Assembly (NCBI GenBank): GCA_030388825.1
Contig: CP128835.1
Coordinates: 1,854,001-1,918,000, forward strand
Length of the DNA stretch: 64,000 nt
Direction: 5' to 3'
From: Rossellomorea sp. AcN35-11
GTDB lineage: Bacteria > Bacillota > Bacilli > Bacillales > Bacillaceae_B
The notes beneath the pieces are model-generated. The model worked only from the letters and a program-made list of their open reading frames with translations. It ran no database searches and was not told the DNA's origin. Made by a program: the position numbers and the translations under genes. Numbering within the stretch: position 1 is the stretch's first letter; each line of letters begins with the position of its first letter. Positions 16,938 through 27,860 of this stretch are shown here, piece after piece.

Positions 16938-17459
16938 ATGGCAAAGGATTTCCGTTACGTATGTTATCCCTATATGCGTGAATCTGTTTCAACCGTTGAT
17001 TTCGAAATTCGCACCGATTCACTTTCAACTAAAATCGGACTGGCGTCATCCCTTACGGAGCATTTGCCGGAAGTGCACGGTGATTTACTGTATTTGGCTG
17101 AGATGGCGTATCATCTCAATGGTTCGGTGCGGGGAATGACGGCCATCAAGGAAGAGGACTTGAGTGCATTGAGCAAGATGTACGATCGTTATGTTTTGGA
17201 AGTAAAGGAACGTATTCAAACCTTTGTCCTTCCACAGGGTTCCACAGCTGCATGTGTGCTTCATACTTGCCGCAGTGAAGCAAAGAAGTCCGTCCGTACC
17301 TTACATAAAGTCAGTACTGAGATGAAAGTGGAGAACATTTTATTTAAGTACGCTCATTTACTGGCAAATGTCCTGTTTGTGATGGCTGTGTATGTGAATA
17401 AATGTGAAGGAATTGAAGAAATTCCTTTTGTGAGTAAATCGTATAGAAGCAAAATTTAG
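16938..17459 (+). CDS. Divergent PduO-type cob(I)alamin adenosyltransferase-like protein
   Basis: A 173-residue protein under the B12 riboswitch. The parts that resemble PduO/YvqK adenosyltransferases are RTDSLSTKIG, the segment FVLPQGSTAACVLHTCRSEA (compare the family FILPGG..AA.LH.AR) and a final helix LLANVLFVMAVYVN. The N-terminal nucleotide-binding motif of true enzymes (TKTGDKG-like) is absent, replaced by MAKDFRYVCYPYMRESVS. It starts at ATG 16938 behind AAAGGAGGAGC. It may be an enzyme with altered ATP binding or a B12-handling partner of the adjacent receptor. Confidence 0.75.
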   Translation: MAKDFRYVCYPYMRESVSTVDFEIRTDSLSTKIGLASSLTEHLPEVHGDLLYLAEMAYHLNGSVRGMTAIKEEDLSALSKMYDRYVLEVKERIQTFVLPQGSTAACVLHTCRSEAKKSVRTLHKVSTEMKVENILFKYAHLLANVLFVMAVYVNKCEGIEEIPFVSKSYRSKI

Positions 17460-17478
17460 AGAACGGGGAAGATGAAAT

Positions 17479-18418
17479 ATGAAAAAGACATGGGTAATTC
17501 GTTTACTTTTATCAGCCATCCTGGTTGCTTTCACAGGGTGCAGCAATGGGGAAGAAGGAACATCCACAATCGAAGTTACGTCTCCGAATGAGTCTTATTC
17601 TGTGACCGATGACAGGGGGGGAAGAAATCCGTTTTGAGAAAATACCGGAAACCGTCGTTTCCTTACAGCCCAGTAACACAGAAATTCTTTTTGCCTTAGG
17701 AGCTGGAGATAAAGTAGTCGGGACGACTGAATTCGACAACTATCCTGAAGAAGCGAAGGAGATTAAGAGAGTATCGGATTCCATGACGGTCAATGCCGAA
17801 GAGGTCATCGCATTAAAGCCTGAAGTAGTCATTGCCTATACCACAGGAGATGATGCCGGGGTGAAGCAGCTTGAAGAGGCTGGATTAACCGTATTTGTCA
17901 TTCAATCTGCCCAAACCTTTGATGATGTGTATGGAGACATCGAACAAATTTCAAAGGTGATGGGGGTAGAGGAGAAGGGGGCCGAATTGGTGGAAGGCAT
18001 CAAGGAACAGATTTCAGCTGTGAAAGAAAAAGTCAGCACCCTTAAGGAAAGAGAACCTGTATATTTTGAAATCAGTCCCTCCCCGGATATCTACACAGCA
18101 GGAGCAGAAACCTTTCAGCAGGAAATACTGGAAACCGCAGGGGTCGAGAATATCTTTAAAGAGCAGAAAGGCTGGGTGAAAGTAGGAGAAGAAGAAATCA
18201 TTAAACGAAATCCTAACACGATTTTGACTACGGTGGGGTATGTAGACGAGCCGACAGTTGAAATCAAGTCCCGGGAAAGCTGGAAGGACATAAACGCAGT
18301 GAAGAATGATCAAGTTCATTTCCTGGATTCAGACATTATGTCAAGACCGGGACCACGAATCGGAGAAGCCGTTGAGCTGACAGCTGAAACGGTGTATCCT
18401 CACTTGTTTTCTGAATAG
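17479..18418 (+). pseudogene. btuF: BtuF-like cobalamin-binding lipoprotein, frameshifted
   Basis: Starts at ATG 17479 with lipoprotein signal and lipobox FTGC. After the N-terminal stretch (TSPNESYSVTDDRG) one extra G in the run 17615-17621 breaks the frame; without it the protein continues GEEIRFEKIPETVVSLQPSN to 18418, about 312 residues. The class III binding-protein fold, with SNTEILFALGAGDKVVGTT and YPEEAKEI, matches vitamin B12 and siderophore receptors; the upstream B12 riboswitch decides for cobalamin. No permease or ATPase follows, and a terminator closes the unit. Confidence 0.85.
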
Positions 18419-18439
18419 AATAGGATGATAGATTGGAGA

Positions 18440-18476
18440 AGACAGTGATTGCATGTGGAATCATTGTCTTTTTTCT
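18440..18476 (+). terminator. Terminator after btuF
   Basis: AGACAGTGATT pairs with AATCATTGTCT around an 8-nt loop, followed by TTTTTT. It ends the riboswitch-controlled unit after only two genes. Confidence 0.85.
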
Positions 18477-18604
18477 CAAACAGGTTCATAGGTGACGAAA
18501 ATGCGAGAAAGGCGTATCGTTTTTTTTGTTACTATACGACTATTTGAAAAGAGAATGAATTATGGTAATAATAGTATGTAATACAAAATAATACGATCAA
18601 TATT

Positions 18605-18706
18605 TCTACTGGGGGAGTCCGATACATAGCTCGGACTGAGAGGAGAACGCATAAGTTCTTTGACCCTTTGAACCTGATCTGGATGATACCAGCGTAGGGA
18701 AGTAGT
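18605..18706 (+). promoter_or_regulatory. TPP riboswitch (THI element) of thiC
   Basis: Conserved core bases are present in order: GGGGAGTCC, GGACTGAGAGGA, CCCTTTGAACCTGATCTGG, ATGATACCAGCGTAGGGAAG. P1 pairs CTACT with AGTAG at 18606-18610 and 18701-18705. It precedes thiC by about 160 bp, with a terminator in between. Confidence 0.97.
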
Positions 18707-18755
18707 ACGGATGCGTTAGGTGTGTATTTTAGCGCATACTACTTTTTGACATGTC

Positions 18756-18786
18756 GGGTTCTGATTATTCAGAACCCTTTTTTGTG
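18756..18786 (+). terminator. TPP-controlled terminator before thiC
   Basis: GGGTTCTG and CAGAACCC form an 8-bp stem with TTTTTTG after it. Upstream GTAGTACGGATGCG and GCGCATACTAC can pair and probably form the competing element. Confidence 0.85.
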
Positions 18787-18863
18787 TCTTCATGTCCTTT
18801 TCTGATAAAGGGGAATGCCTGGCGAGGTTCCTTCCGGATCCAATCAAAAGGAGGAGAAGGTAA

Positions 18864-20790
<1,927 letters not shown>

Positions 20791-20910
20791 ATTTGAATAA
20801 ATGTCGTTTGTCAGAGCATAGGTACCTCGTTGAGTTAACAGGCCAAAGAAAAGAGAGACATTGTCAATGCACTTAAATGAAGACAGAAAAAGAAGCTTCC
20901 CAAAGTCCTG

Positions 20911-20953
20911 TTATGTATGTTAACTTAAAGTTATATATAGTTTACATACATAA
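20911..20953. promoter_or_regulatory. BirA-type biotin operator upstream of bioY
   Basis: Arms TTATGTATGTTAAC (20911-20924) and GTTTACATACATAA (20940-20953) are inverted repeats with one mismatch, separated by 15 bp. This is the spacing and half-site type (GTTAAC/GTTWAC) of Firmicute BirA operators. It lies 14 bp before the bioY start. Confidence 0.8.
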
Positions 20954-20966
20954 GGGGGATAAGAAA

Positions 20967-21527
20967 GTGAACGGAGAAAAATTAAGGATGATTATACACT
21001 GTGCCATTTTTGCAGCGATTACAGGGATATTCGCTCAAATTGAGATACCTCTGCCACTCGTTCCGATCAGTGGGCAAACATTGGCAGTCGGAATGACAGC
21101 GACAATTCTCGGAAGTCGATATGGAGCGTTTGCCATGATCGGCTATGCAGCCCTGGGTGCAGTCGGTGCCCCGGTATTTGCAGGCTTCAGTGGAGGTGCC
21201 CAGGTACTTGTCGGGCCGACCGGCGGATATATATTCGGATTTATCGCAGCGGCATTCTTTACTGGATACATTCTTGAAAAGACGAAGTTTACGATTCCAA
21301 TGGCGATGGTCGCCAACACAGTGGGAATGGTCATTACCTTGATCCTCGGATCCATCCAGTTAAAGGTTGTGGCTGACCTCAGCTGGAATCAGGCAATGGC
21401 AGCAGGGGTTTATCCGTTCATCGTTGTGGGGCTCATTAAGGCGTTCCTGGCAAGCTGGATCGGGATCACCGTTAGACAGCGTTTGATTCAAGCCCGCTTA
21501 ATCGGGAACCGGAAAGTGGCTGCATAG
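20967..21527 (+). CDS. bioY: BioY, biotin ECF transporter S component
   Basis: A 186-residue membrane protein with six hydrophobic segments that captures biotin for an ECF-type importer. Family motifs GAFAMIGYAALGAVGAPVFA and GPTGGYIFGF are present. I chose GTG 20967 behind AAGGGGGAT; a longer frame from 20877 would run through the operator. The energising ECF A/A'/T genes are not in this window. The BirA-type operator indicates repression when biotin is sufficient. Confidence 0.93.
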   Translation: MNGEKLRMIIHCAIFAAITGIFAQIEIPLPLVPISGQTLAVGMTATILGSRYGAFAMIGYAALGAVGAPVFAGFSGGAQVLVGPTGGYIFGFIAAAFFTGYILEKTKFTIPMAMVANTVGMVITLILGSIQLKVVADLSWNQAMAAGVYPFIVVGLIKAFLASWIGITVRQRLIQARLIGNRKVAA

Positions 21528-21530
21528 TAG

Positions 21531-21568
21531 AAAAGTTGACTCTCGGGATGAGAGTCAACTTTTTTTTA
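21531..21568 (+). terminator. Terminator after bioY
   Basis: AGTTGACTCTC and GAGAGTCAACT form a perfect 11-bp stem with T8; the A-run on the other side may serve the convergent acetyltransferase gene. Confidence 0.9.
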
Positions 21569-21571
21569 TGG

Positions 21572-22360
21572 CTAAAATTTATACATGGTCCAATATCCTA
21601 TATCCTTGAATCCGATGCGCTTATAAATTTTTCCAGCTTCTGGATTATCGTAGAATAAGCACAATTCTTTTCCTTCGTTTAAAACGTCCCGGCAAAGCTT
21701 TGTCATGCAATCCGTCGCAAAGCCTTTTCTCTTGTATTCCGGATGGGTGCATACCGCCACAATCATGGCTGACAGGCTGTTCTCAGCGGTTGTAGACGAG
21801 GAAGAAACAAACTGTCCATCCTCTTCAACGTAATAACTCCTGGATACTCCGGCTTCCATGCTGTGTCTTCTCTTTTTTACAGTGAAATCTCCACCACTGA
21901 ATTCAGGGATGCTGTTTAAAAGGTCTACAAGTTTTGGTAAATCGGTGATATCGGCTTGTTTCACATGTGGAAGATCATGTTTGTCCAGGAAAGCAGTGCT
22001 GTCACATTTCGCATAATGCATATGCCTTTTGGATGTTATGTCTTTTGCCAAATAAGGTTCAACCTCAGTGACGATCCTCTTTAAGCCTGAAACGATGCTG
22101 CAGTCCTCATGCTGATTGATGATGGCTGCGAATCCTTCTGCATCAAATTCATCCATAGAAAATGGAATGAAATTTTCACGATATTTAAGGAGGATCCCCC
22201 TTAGATTTCCCTCTGCATCAAAGTCGCCCCAAATCTTCTGAAAATCCTGCTCATATCCGAATGCTTCTATATCACCAATGATAAATAAATTCTCAGCCGG
22301 CTGCTGTTGAACCAACTTTTGACAAATGTCATGATCCTGTTCTGTAAGCTGTCTGATCAT
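21572..22360 (-). CDS. GNAT-family N-acetyltransferase
   Basis: A 262-residue protein whose C-terminal half is a GNAT domain: the strand AMIVAVCTHPEYKRKGFATD contains the R/QxxGxG/A acetyl-CoA loop (KRKGFA), and LFYDNPEAGKIYKRIGF is the final motif. The N-terminal half (IRQLTEQDHDICQKLVQQQP) is of the type found in two-domain GNATs. The acceptor is unknown. It is convergent with bioY and monocistronic. Confidence 0.82.
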   Translation of the reverse strand: MIRQLTEQDHDICQKLVQQQPAENLFIIGDIEAFGYEQDFQKIWGDFDAEGNLRGILLKYRENFIPFSMDEFDAEGFAAIINQHEDCSIVSGLKRIVTEVEPYLAKDITSKRHMHYAKCDSTAFLDKHDLPHVKQADITDLPKLVDLLNSIPEFSGGDFTVKKRRHSMEAGVSRSYYVEEDGQFVSSSSTTAENSLSAMIVAVCTHPEYKRKGFATDCMTKLCRDVLNEGKELCLFYDNPEAGKIYKRIGFKDIGYWTMYKF

Positions 22361-22530
22361 AATGACTCCCCCTGTGAAGTTTATTCATTATCATACCAAT
22401 AGTAGGAATATTTAGTAAAGTAATTCATGACCGAATATTCTTTAAAATAATAGTAGGAATGATTGCTTGTTTTAAATGGTTGAAATCAGGGAAAGTTAGC
22501 ATCAAACACATTTTCTAGGGAGGGTAACCT

Positions 22531-22680
22531 ATGCTTTGGACCATTATCGGAATTCTGTTGGTACTTTGGTTGCTTGGATTGATCTTTAAAATCGGGGGAG
22601 CCATTATTCATGTTCTGCTTGTGATTGCCATCGTCGTATTTTTATTTAACAGAATCACAGGACGGAAAAAAGGACTGTAA
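22531..22680 (+). CDS. lmo0937-type (DUF5670) small membrane protein
   Basis: A 49-residue ORF, mostly two transmembrane helices (MLWTIIGILLVLWLLGLIFK and the following AIIHVLLVIAIVVFLF) and a basic end RITGRKKGL. Length and pattern fit the lmo0937/DUF5670 family, common in Firmicutes and sometimes stress-linked. ATG 22531 follows AGGGAGGGT. No function is proven. Confidence 0.8.
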   Translation: MLWTIIGILLVLWLLGLIFKIGGAIIHVLLVIAIVVFLFNRITGRKKGL

Positions 22681-22715
22681 ATGCTATATCTACCTATGTA
22701 AGGAAAAGCATGACA

Positions 22716-22754
22716 AAGGTCCGTCCCTCGGTATGGAGGGACGGACCTTTTATT
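22716..22754. terminator. Bidirectional terminator with GGTCCGTCCCTC stem
   Basis: AAAGGTCCGTCCCTC and GAGGGACGGACCTTT form a perfect stem of about 15 bp between two convergent genes. The same stem sequence recurs after other genes in this window. Confidence 0.9.
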
Positions 22755-22759
22755 TTAGG

Positions 22760-24352
22760 TTATTTAACGGACGGTCCGCCATTACGTTCGATCTCGGCTG
22801 GAACGTTTGAGAATTTCCTGAAGTTTTCGTTGAATTTGTGGGCAAGTTCTCTTGCCTTCACGTCATAAGCTGCTTCATTGGACCAGGTTCTTTTTGGCTG
22901 CAGTACTTCATCGGGAACACCAGGGACGTGAACTGGGATGTTCAGGCCGAAGATATCGTCGGTTTCTGTTTCAACGTGTGTCAGTTCACCTTCAAGGGCT
23001 GCCTGGATCATAGCACGGGTGTAGGATAACTTCATGCGGTTCCCTACTCCGTACTCTCCACCGGTCCAACCTGTGTTCACTAAGAATACCTGAGCATTGT
23101 GCTCATCGATCTTTTTACCAAGCATCTCAGCATAGCGAGTTGCAGGGAGAGCGGAAGGAATGGTGAGCCGAAGCATGTTGAGAATGTCGCCTGGGGTGAA
23201 GTGATTCCTCGTTCTGTTCCTGCAAGCTTTGATGTATATCCGCTTAAGAAATGGTACATGGCCTGCTCTTTTGTCAGTTTGCTGATTGGAGGCAACACGC
23301 CGAAAGCATCTGCTGTTAAGAAGACGATTGTATTCGGGTGCCCTGCAATACTTGGTTCAACGATGTTTTCCATAGCCTGAAGAGGGTATGCAGCCACGTG
23401 TGTTTTCTGTTAAAGTATTATCATCATAATCCGGGATGCGCGACATGTCATCAAGTACGACATTTTCAAGGACGGAACCGAATCGGATCGCATCGAAGAT
23501 TTGTGGTTCCTTTTCCCGTGTCAAGCCGATGCATTTAGCGTAGCAGCCGCCTTCGATATTGAATACGCCGTTAGGGGACCAGCCGTGCTCATCATCCCCG
23601 ATCAAGCGGCGGTTAGGATCTGCTGACAGAGTCGTTTTGCCTGTACCAGATAGCCCGAAGAACAATGCCACATCTCCTTCGCGTCCTACGTTTGAAGAGC
23701 AGTGCATGGAAAGGATATCGGATTCTGGAAGCACGTAATTCATAACAGAGAAAATGGATTTCTTCATTTCACCTGCATACTCTGTTCCACCAATCAGCAC
23801 GATTCTTCTTTCAAAGGAAACGATGATGAATGTTTCTGAGTGAGTTCCGTCAACTTCTGGGTCTGCCTTGAAGTTAGGGGCTGAAATGACAGTGAATTCA
23901 GATTGGTGATCCTTTAACTCTTCGGATATAGGTCGAATGAATAACTGATGAGCGAAAAGATTATGCCAGGCGAATTCATTGATTACTTGAATCGGCAGCC
24001 TATGCTTTGGATCGGCACCAGCAAACCCTTTGAATGAAAATACTTCTTCTTTTTCTTTTAAGTATTCTATTACTTTCGTATATAATTTATCGAATGACTC
24101 CGGCGAGATTGGTTGATTGACAGACCCCCATTCAATCTTATCCTTCGTCGATGGTTCTTCTACAATAAATTTATCCTTAGGAGAGCGTCCTGTGTATTTA
24201 CCAGTTTCTGCTCTGACTGCACCTGATGATGTTAAAACGCCTTCATTTCGTTGAAGGACCTTTTCAACTAATTGGGAAACAGATAATTGTTCCTGAATGT
24301 TCTGACCGTTAAGTAATCCTGTTAATTCATTAGACATGCTCACTGAATTCAT
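22760..24352 (-). pseudogene. pckA: PckA, PEP carboxykinase (ATP), two frameshifts
   Basis: The gluconeogenic enzyme that makes PEP from oxaloacetate. It starts at ATG 24352 ([10 protein letters not shown]) behind AAGGAAGGG. Motifs seen: [11 protein letters not shown], the P-loop [11 protein letters not shown], and [15 protein letters not shown]. Two disruptions split it. Near 23394-23395 one extra base changes TRAAYP into TRGCIP; near 23147-23150 two extra bases change [13 protein letters not shown]. Removing them gives one protein of normal length (about 530 residues) with no other defect. The pieces are fully conserved, so error is likelier than decay. Confidence 0.9.
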
Positions 24353-24674
24353 TAGAACCCTTCCTTTATATAAATTTAATGATCTCGTTTGCTTCACAAA
24401 AATAGTATAACACAATTAAACCATTAGTCTATACTATTTATTTAATTTTATAATGTGTCTCCAAATTGTCACATTTTTCTTCCAAATATAGCTTGTACCT
24501 TCTTATATATATGAAAGAAAAATCATAATGTTTAGCCTCATTACCCAATTAGGTTATGTTAAGAGATCAAGTTAGGTTGGAATCATGAAATGAGTAAGCC
24601 TGGATGGTTAAACATGTCACTCGAAAAAAGTTGACACCCTTTGTACGAAACGTTATCATTGTTCCTTGAACGGA
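24353..24674. other. Divergent intergenic region between pckA and the metK leader
   Basis: A 322-bp AT-rich stretch that must hold the promoters of both genes. I saw no ORF, repeat or strong operator in it. Confidence 0.5.
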
Positions 24675-24827
24675 TACTCTTATCCTGAGCTGGTGGAGGG
24701 AGCAGACCCTATGAAACCCAGCAACCTGCTAAATAGTGAATGGATCCTTTCTGCCCGAAACGGTCCGATTGAGCGAAGGTGCTAAACTGAGGCAAGGTCT
24801 TCTAAGAACCTTGAACGATAAGAGAGA
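24675..24827 (+). promoter_or_regulatory. SAM-I (S-box) riboswitch of metK
   Basis: Conserved S-box blocks appear in order: CTCTTATCCTGAGCTGGTGG, GACCCTATGAAACCCAGCAA, AGGTGCTAAACTGAGG, and the closing GATAAGAGAG that pairs with CTCTTATC as P1. It lies about 200 bp before metK. Confidence 0.97.
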
Positions 24828-24847
24828 AAAGGCGCGGCTATGATCTG

Positions 24848-24892
24848 AAACCTTTCCTCTGAAGCTTAAACCTCGAGGAAGGGTTTTTTCTA
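24848..24892 (+). terminator. SAM-controlled terminator before metK
   Basis: AACCTTTCCTC and GAGGAAGGGTT pair around a loop and are followed by TTTTTTC, at the usual distance behind the S-box aptamer. Confidence 0.88.
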
Positions 24893-25036
24893 TTTATAGT
24901 GGACCATGTGCACATAAATCATGATTTTTTTATAAAAAATCCATGTTTACTTCATACTACTTAGGGAATGAGTACCGTATCTGTTTAATGTTTTGTCAGA
25001 TCAACTTCTGACAAATATGCTTAAGGAGGAACCTTG

Positions 25037-26239
25037 ATGTCAACTAAACGTCGTCTGTTTACATCTGAGTCCGTAACTGAAGGACATCCAGATAAAATTT
25101 GTGACCAAATTTCTGATTCAATTCTCGATGCAATTCTAACAAATGATCCCAATGCTCGTGTAGCATGTGAAACGTCTGTAACAACGGGTCTGGTTCTTGT
25201 TGCAGGTGAAATTACAACGAGTACGTATGTAGATATTCCGAAAATCGTTCGTGAAACGATCCGTGAAATTGGCTACACTCGTGCCAAATACGGATTTGAT
25301 GCTGAAACATGTGCTGTTTTAACATCCATCGATGAGCAATCTGCCGATATCGCTCAAGGTGTCGATCAGGCACTTGAAGCCCGTGAAGGCCAAATGACCG
25401 ATGAGGAAATCGAGGCAATCGGAGCAGGTGACCAGGGATTGATGTTCGGTTTCGCTTGTAATGAAACGAAAGAGCTTATGCCTCTTCCGATTTCCCTTGC
25501 TCACAAAATTTCCCGTCGCCTGACTGAAGTACGTAAAGAAGAAATCCTTCCTTACCTGCGACCGGATGGGAAGACTCAAGTAACAGTTGAATACGATGAA
25601 AACGACAAGCCTGTGCGCATCGACACAATCGTCATTTCTACACAACATCATCCTGAAGTGACGTTGGAACAGATTCAGCGTAACCTTAAAGAATATGTCA
25701 TCGATCCAGTTGTACCGAAAGAATTGATTGATGAAGAGACAAAATACTTCATCAATCCGACAGGACGTTTCGTTATCGGTGGACCACAGGGTGATGCAGG
25801 TTTAACGGGCCGTAAAATCATCGTTGATACTTACGGCGGATATGCCCGTCACGGTGGTGGTGCATTCTCTGGTAAGGATGCGACGAAAGTGGACCGTTCA
25901 GCAGCATATGCAGCCCGTTATGTGGCGAAGAACATCGTAGCGGCAGGACTGGCTGAGAAATGTGAAGTTCAGCTGGCGTATGCGATTGGAGTTGCTCAAC
26001 CGGTATCGATCTCTGTTGACACATTCGGAACAGGTAAAGTATCAGAGGACGTATTGATCGACGTTGTCCGCAACAACTTTGACCTGCGTCCTGCAGGAAT
26101 CATCAAAATGTTAGACCTTCGTCGCCCGATCTACAAGCAGACGGCTGCTTACGGACACTTTGGCCGTAACGACATCGATCTTCCTTGGGAACGCACGAAT
26201 AAAGCGGAAGCTTTAAAAGCAGAAGCGTTAGGCGAATAA
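25037..26239 (+). CDS. metK: MetK, S-adenosylmethionine synthase
   Basis: A 400-residue enzyme that makes SAM from methionine and ATP. It shows the entry motif [16 protein letters not shown], the signature [11 protein letters not shown] at about 118-128, and the second signature [10 protein letters not shown] chose ATG 25037 over TTG 25034 because AAGGAGGA is best spaced for it. The S-box riboswitch shuts it off when SAM is high. It feeds the same cycle as LuxS. Confidence 0.98.
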   Translation: MSTKRRLFTSESVTEGHPDKICDQISDSILDAILTNDPNARVACETSVTTGLVLVAGEITTSTYVDIPKIVRETIREIGYTRAKYGFDAETCAVLTSIDEQSADIAQGVDQALEAREGQMTDEEIEAIGAGDQGLMFGFACNETKELMPLPISLAHKISRRLTEVRKEEILPYLRPDGKTQVTVEYDENDKPVRIDTIVISTQHHPEVTLEQIQRNLKEYVIDPVVPKELIDEETKYFINPTGRFVIGGPQGDAGLTGRKIIVDTYGGYARHGGGAFSGKDATKVDRSAAYAARYVAKNIVAAGLAEKCEVQLAYAIGVAQPVSISVDTFGTGKVSEDVLIDVVRNNFDLRPAGIIKMLDLRRPIYKQTAAYGHFGRNDIDLPWERTNKAEALKAEALGE

Positions 26240-26248
26240 GGAAAATGC

Positions 26249-26286
26249 AAGAGACCAACACTCTTCAAGGTGTTGGTCTCTTTTTG
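26249..26286 (+). terminator. Terminator after metK
   Basis: GAGACCAACAC and GTGTTGGTCTC form a perfect 11-bp stem followed by TTTTTG. Confidence 0.92.
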
Positions 26287-26442
26287 ATTGTGGGAGAAAA
26301 GTCGCCTTTTTTTAGGCGATTGGAAAAAATCGCGACGGGTTATGCATATACATCTTTCACAGGACTTTGTCACTTGAAGATCCCGGATGAAAAAATTCCA
26401 TGAGTAATCTACCGTTGGATGGGGTATCCCAAGTATAGGAAG

Positions 26443-26958
26443 TTATAGCGGTTTGATGCTTTTATAATATTGCCCTTTTTCAGCGTATTCTCTGGAGATG
26501 CGTTTCATTTCACTGATATCATGTTCATTCAGCTCTCGTACTACTTTAGCCGGCCGGCCGAATGCAAGAGTGTTGGGTGGGATGACTTTTCCTTGGGGAA
26601 CAAGGCTCCCGGCCCCGATAAATGCGCCTTCACCAATTTCTGCGTTATCCAGGATGATCGACCCCATTCCGATTAACGCTTTCTTTCGGATCTTGCAGCT
26701 ATGTAGGATGACGCCATGGCCGACGGTTACTTCATCTTCAAGTATAAGAGGGTTATTTGGACTCTGATGGAGAATGGAATGATCCTGTATATTTACTTTA
26801 TGACCGATTCTGGTGGGAGCGACGTCCCCTCTGATGACAGTGTTGAACCATATACTTGACTCTTCTCCGATTTCCACATCCCCCGAGATGGTCACATAAT
26901 CGGCAACGTAAGCCGTATCGGCAATGACCGGTTTTTTATCATGATAAGGATAGAGCAT
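26443..26958 (-). CDS. ytoA: YtoA, gamma-carbonic anhydrase-like hexapeptide protein
   Basis: A left-handed beta-helix protein of 171 residues. Hexapeptide repeats run from VADYVTISGDVEIGEESSIW to IGAGSLVPQGKVIP. The zinc-ligand histidines of the gamma class are visible in DHSILHQ and VGHGVILHSC. Close relatives include YrdA/PaaY-type proteins whose activity is uncertain. ATG 26958 follows AAGGGGT. It is divergent from ytpA, with 84 bp between the starts. Confidence 0.85.
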   Translation of the reverse strand: MLYPYHDKKPVIADTAYVADYVTISGDVEIGEESSIWFNTVIRGDVAPTRIGHKVNIQDHSILHQSPNNPLILEDEVTVGHGVILHSCKIRKKALIGMGSIILDNAEIGEGAFIGAGSLVPQGKVIPPNTLAFGRPAKVVRELNEHDISEMKRISREYAEKGQYYKSIKPL

Positions 26959-27042
26959 TTTTATTACCCCTTTCAATAATATTTACTATAATAAATGGTA
27001 GCAGAATTCGTTCGCTTAGAGAACTATAAAGGAGGATTTGCC

Positions 27043-27846
27043 ATGTGGAAATGGGAAACAGATCAAGAAGCAAAGGCAGTCATCGTCATCATCCATGGAG
27101 CAATGGAGCATCATGGCAGGTACGGTTGGCTCATAGAAATGTGGCGTGCAGCAGGCTTCCATGTCATCATGGGGGATTTACCCGGTCAGGGGATGACTTC
27201 AAGAAGTAAAAGAGGACATATCGATTCTTTCGATGAATATATAGTAGAAGTGAAAGATTGGGTACAGGCAGCGTATCAATTTGAATTACCGGTATTTTTA
27301 ATCGGCCATAGTATGGGTGGGCTGGTTGCGGTTCGCATGCTTCAGGAATCCCATGTAAACCTGGCTGGTGTCATATTGTCTTCACCTTGTCTCGGTTTGG
27401 TCAAGTCTCCGTCTAAACCGGTCGAGCTATTATCCCTCGGGTTGAATAAGATCGCTCCCATGGTGAAGTTTCCATCAGGGCTGACAATCGATATGGCAAC
27501 TCGGAATGCAGATGTACGTGAAATTGACAGCAACGATTCACTTTATATTACCAAGGTGTCTGTCCGATGGTACAGGGAACTCGCCTACGCGATTAAACTG
27601 GCATTTATAAACCTGGAAAAAATGCCTGACGTTCCTCTCCTCGTGCTGCAGGCAGGTGACGACAAAATTGTCGATAAGAAATCCGTGAAAAAATGGTTCA
27701 ACGAGCTGTCCCTCTCTGAAATGCATTATAAAGAATGGGCTAAATGCTATCATGAAATTTATAATGAACCTGAAAGAGAAGATGTGTTTGAGTATTCCAG
27801 GAATTTCATTGAAAGTCGTTTGAAAGCGTTAGGATACATTTTGTAA
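27043..27846 (+). CDS. ytpA: YtpA, monoacylglycerol lipase/lysophospholipase-like hydrolase
   Basis: An alpha/beta hydrolase of 267 residues. It has the oxyanion segment IIHGAMEHHGRYGWL, the nucleophile elbow GHSMGG at about residue 90, an Asp in LQAGDDKIVD and a late His in CYHEIYNEPER. In B. subtilis YtpA is a lysophospholipase credited with making the phospholipid antibiotic bacilysocin. The start at 27043 follows AAAGGAGGATTTGCC. It lies 14 bp before ytpB in one operon. Confidence 0.88.
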   Translation: MWKWETDQEAKAVIVIIHGAMEHHGRYGWLIEMWRAAGFHVIMGDLPGQGMTSRSKRGHIDSFDEYIVEVKDWVQAAYQFELPVFLIGHSMGGLVAVRMLQESHVNLAGVILSSPCLGLVKSPSKPVELLSLGLNKIAPMVKFPSGLTIDMATRNADVREIDSNDSLYITKVSVRWYRELAYAIKLAFINLEKMPDVPLLVLQAGDDKIVDKKSVKKWFNELSLSEMHYKEWAKCYHEIYNEPEREDVFEYSRNFIESRLKALGYIL

Positions 27847-27860
27847 ATGAGGTGGTAAAG

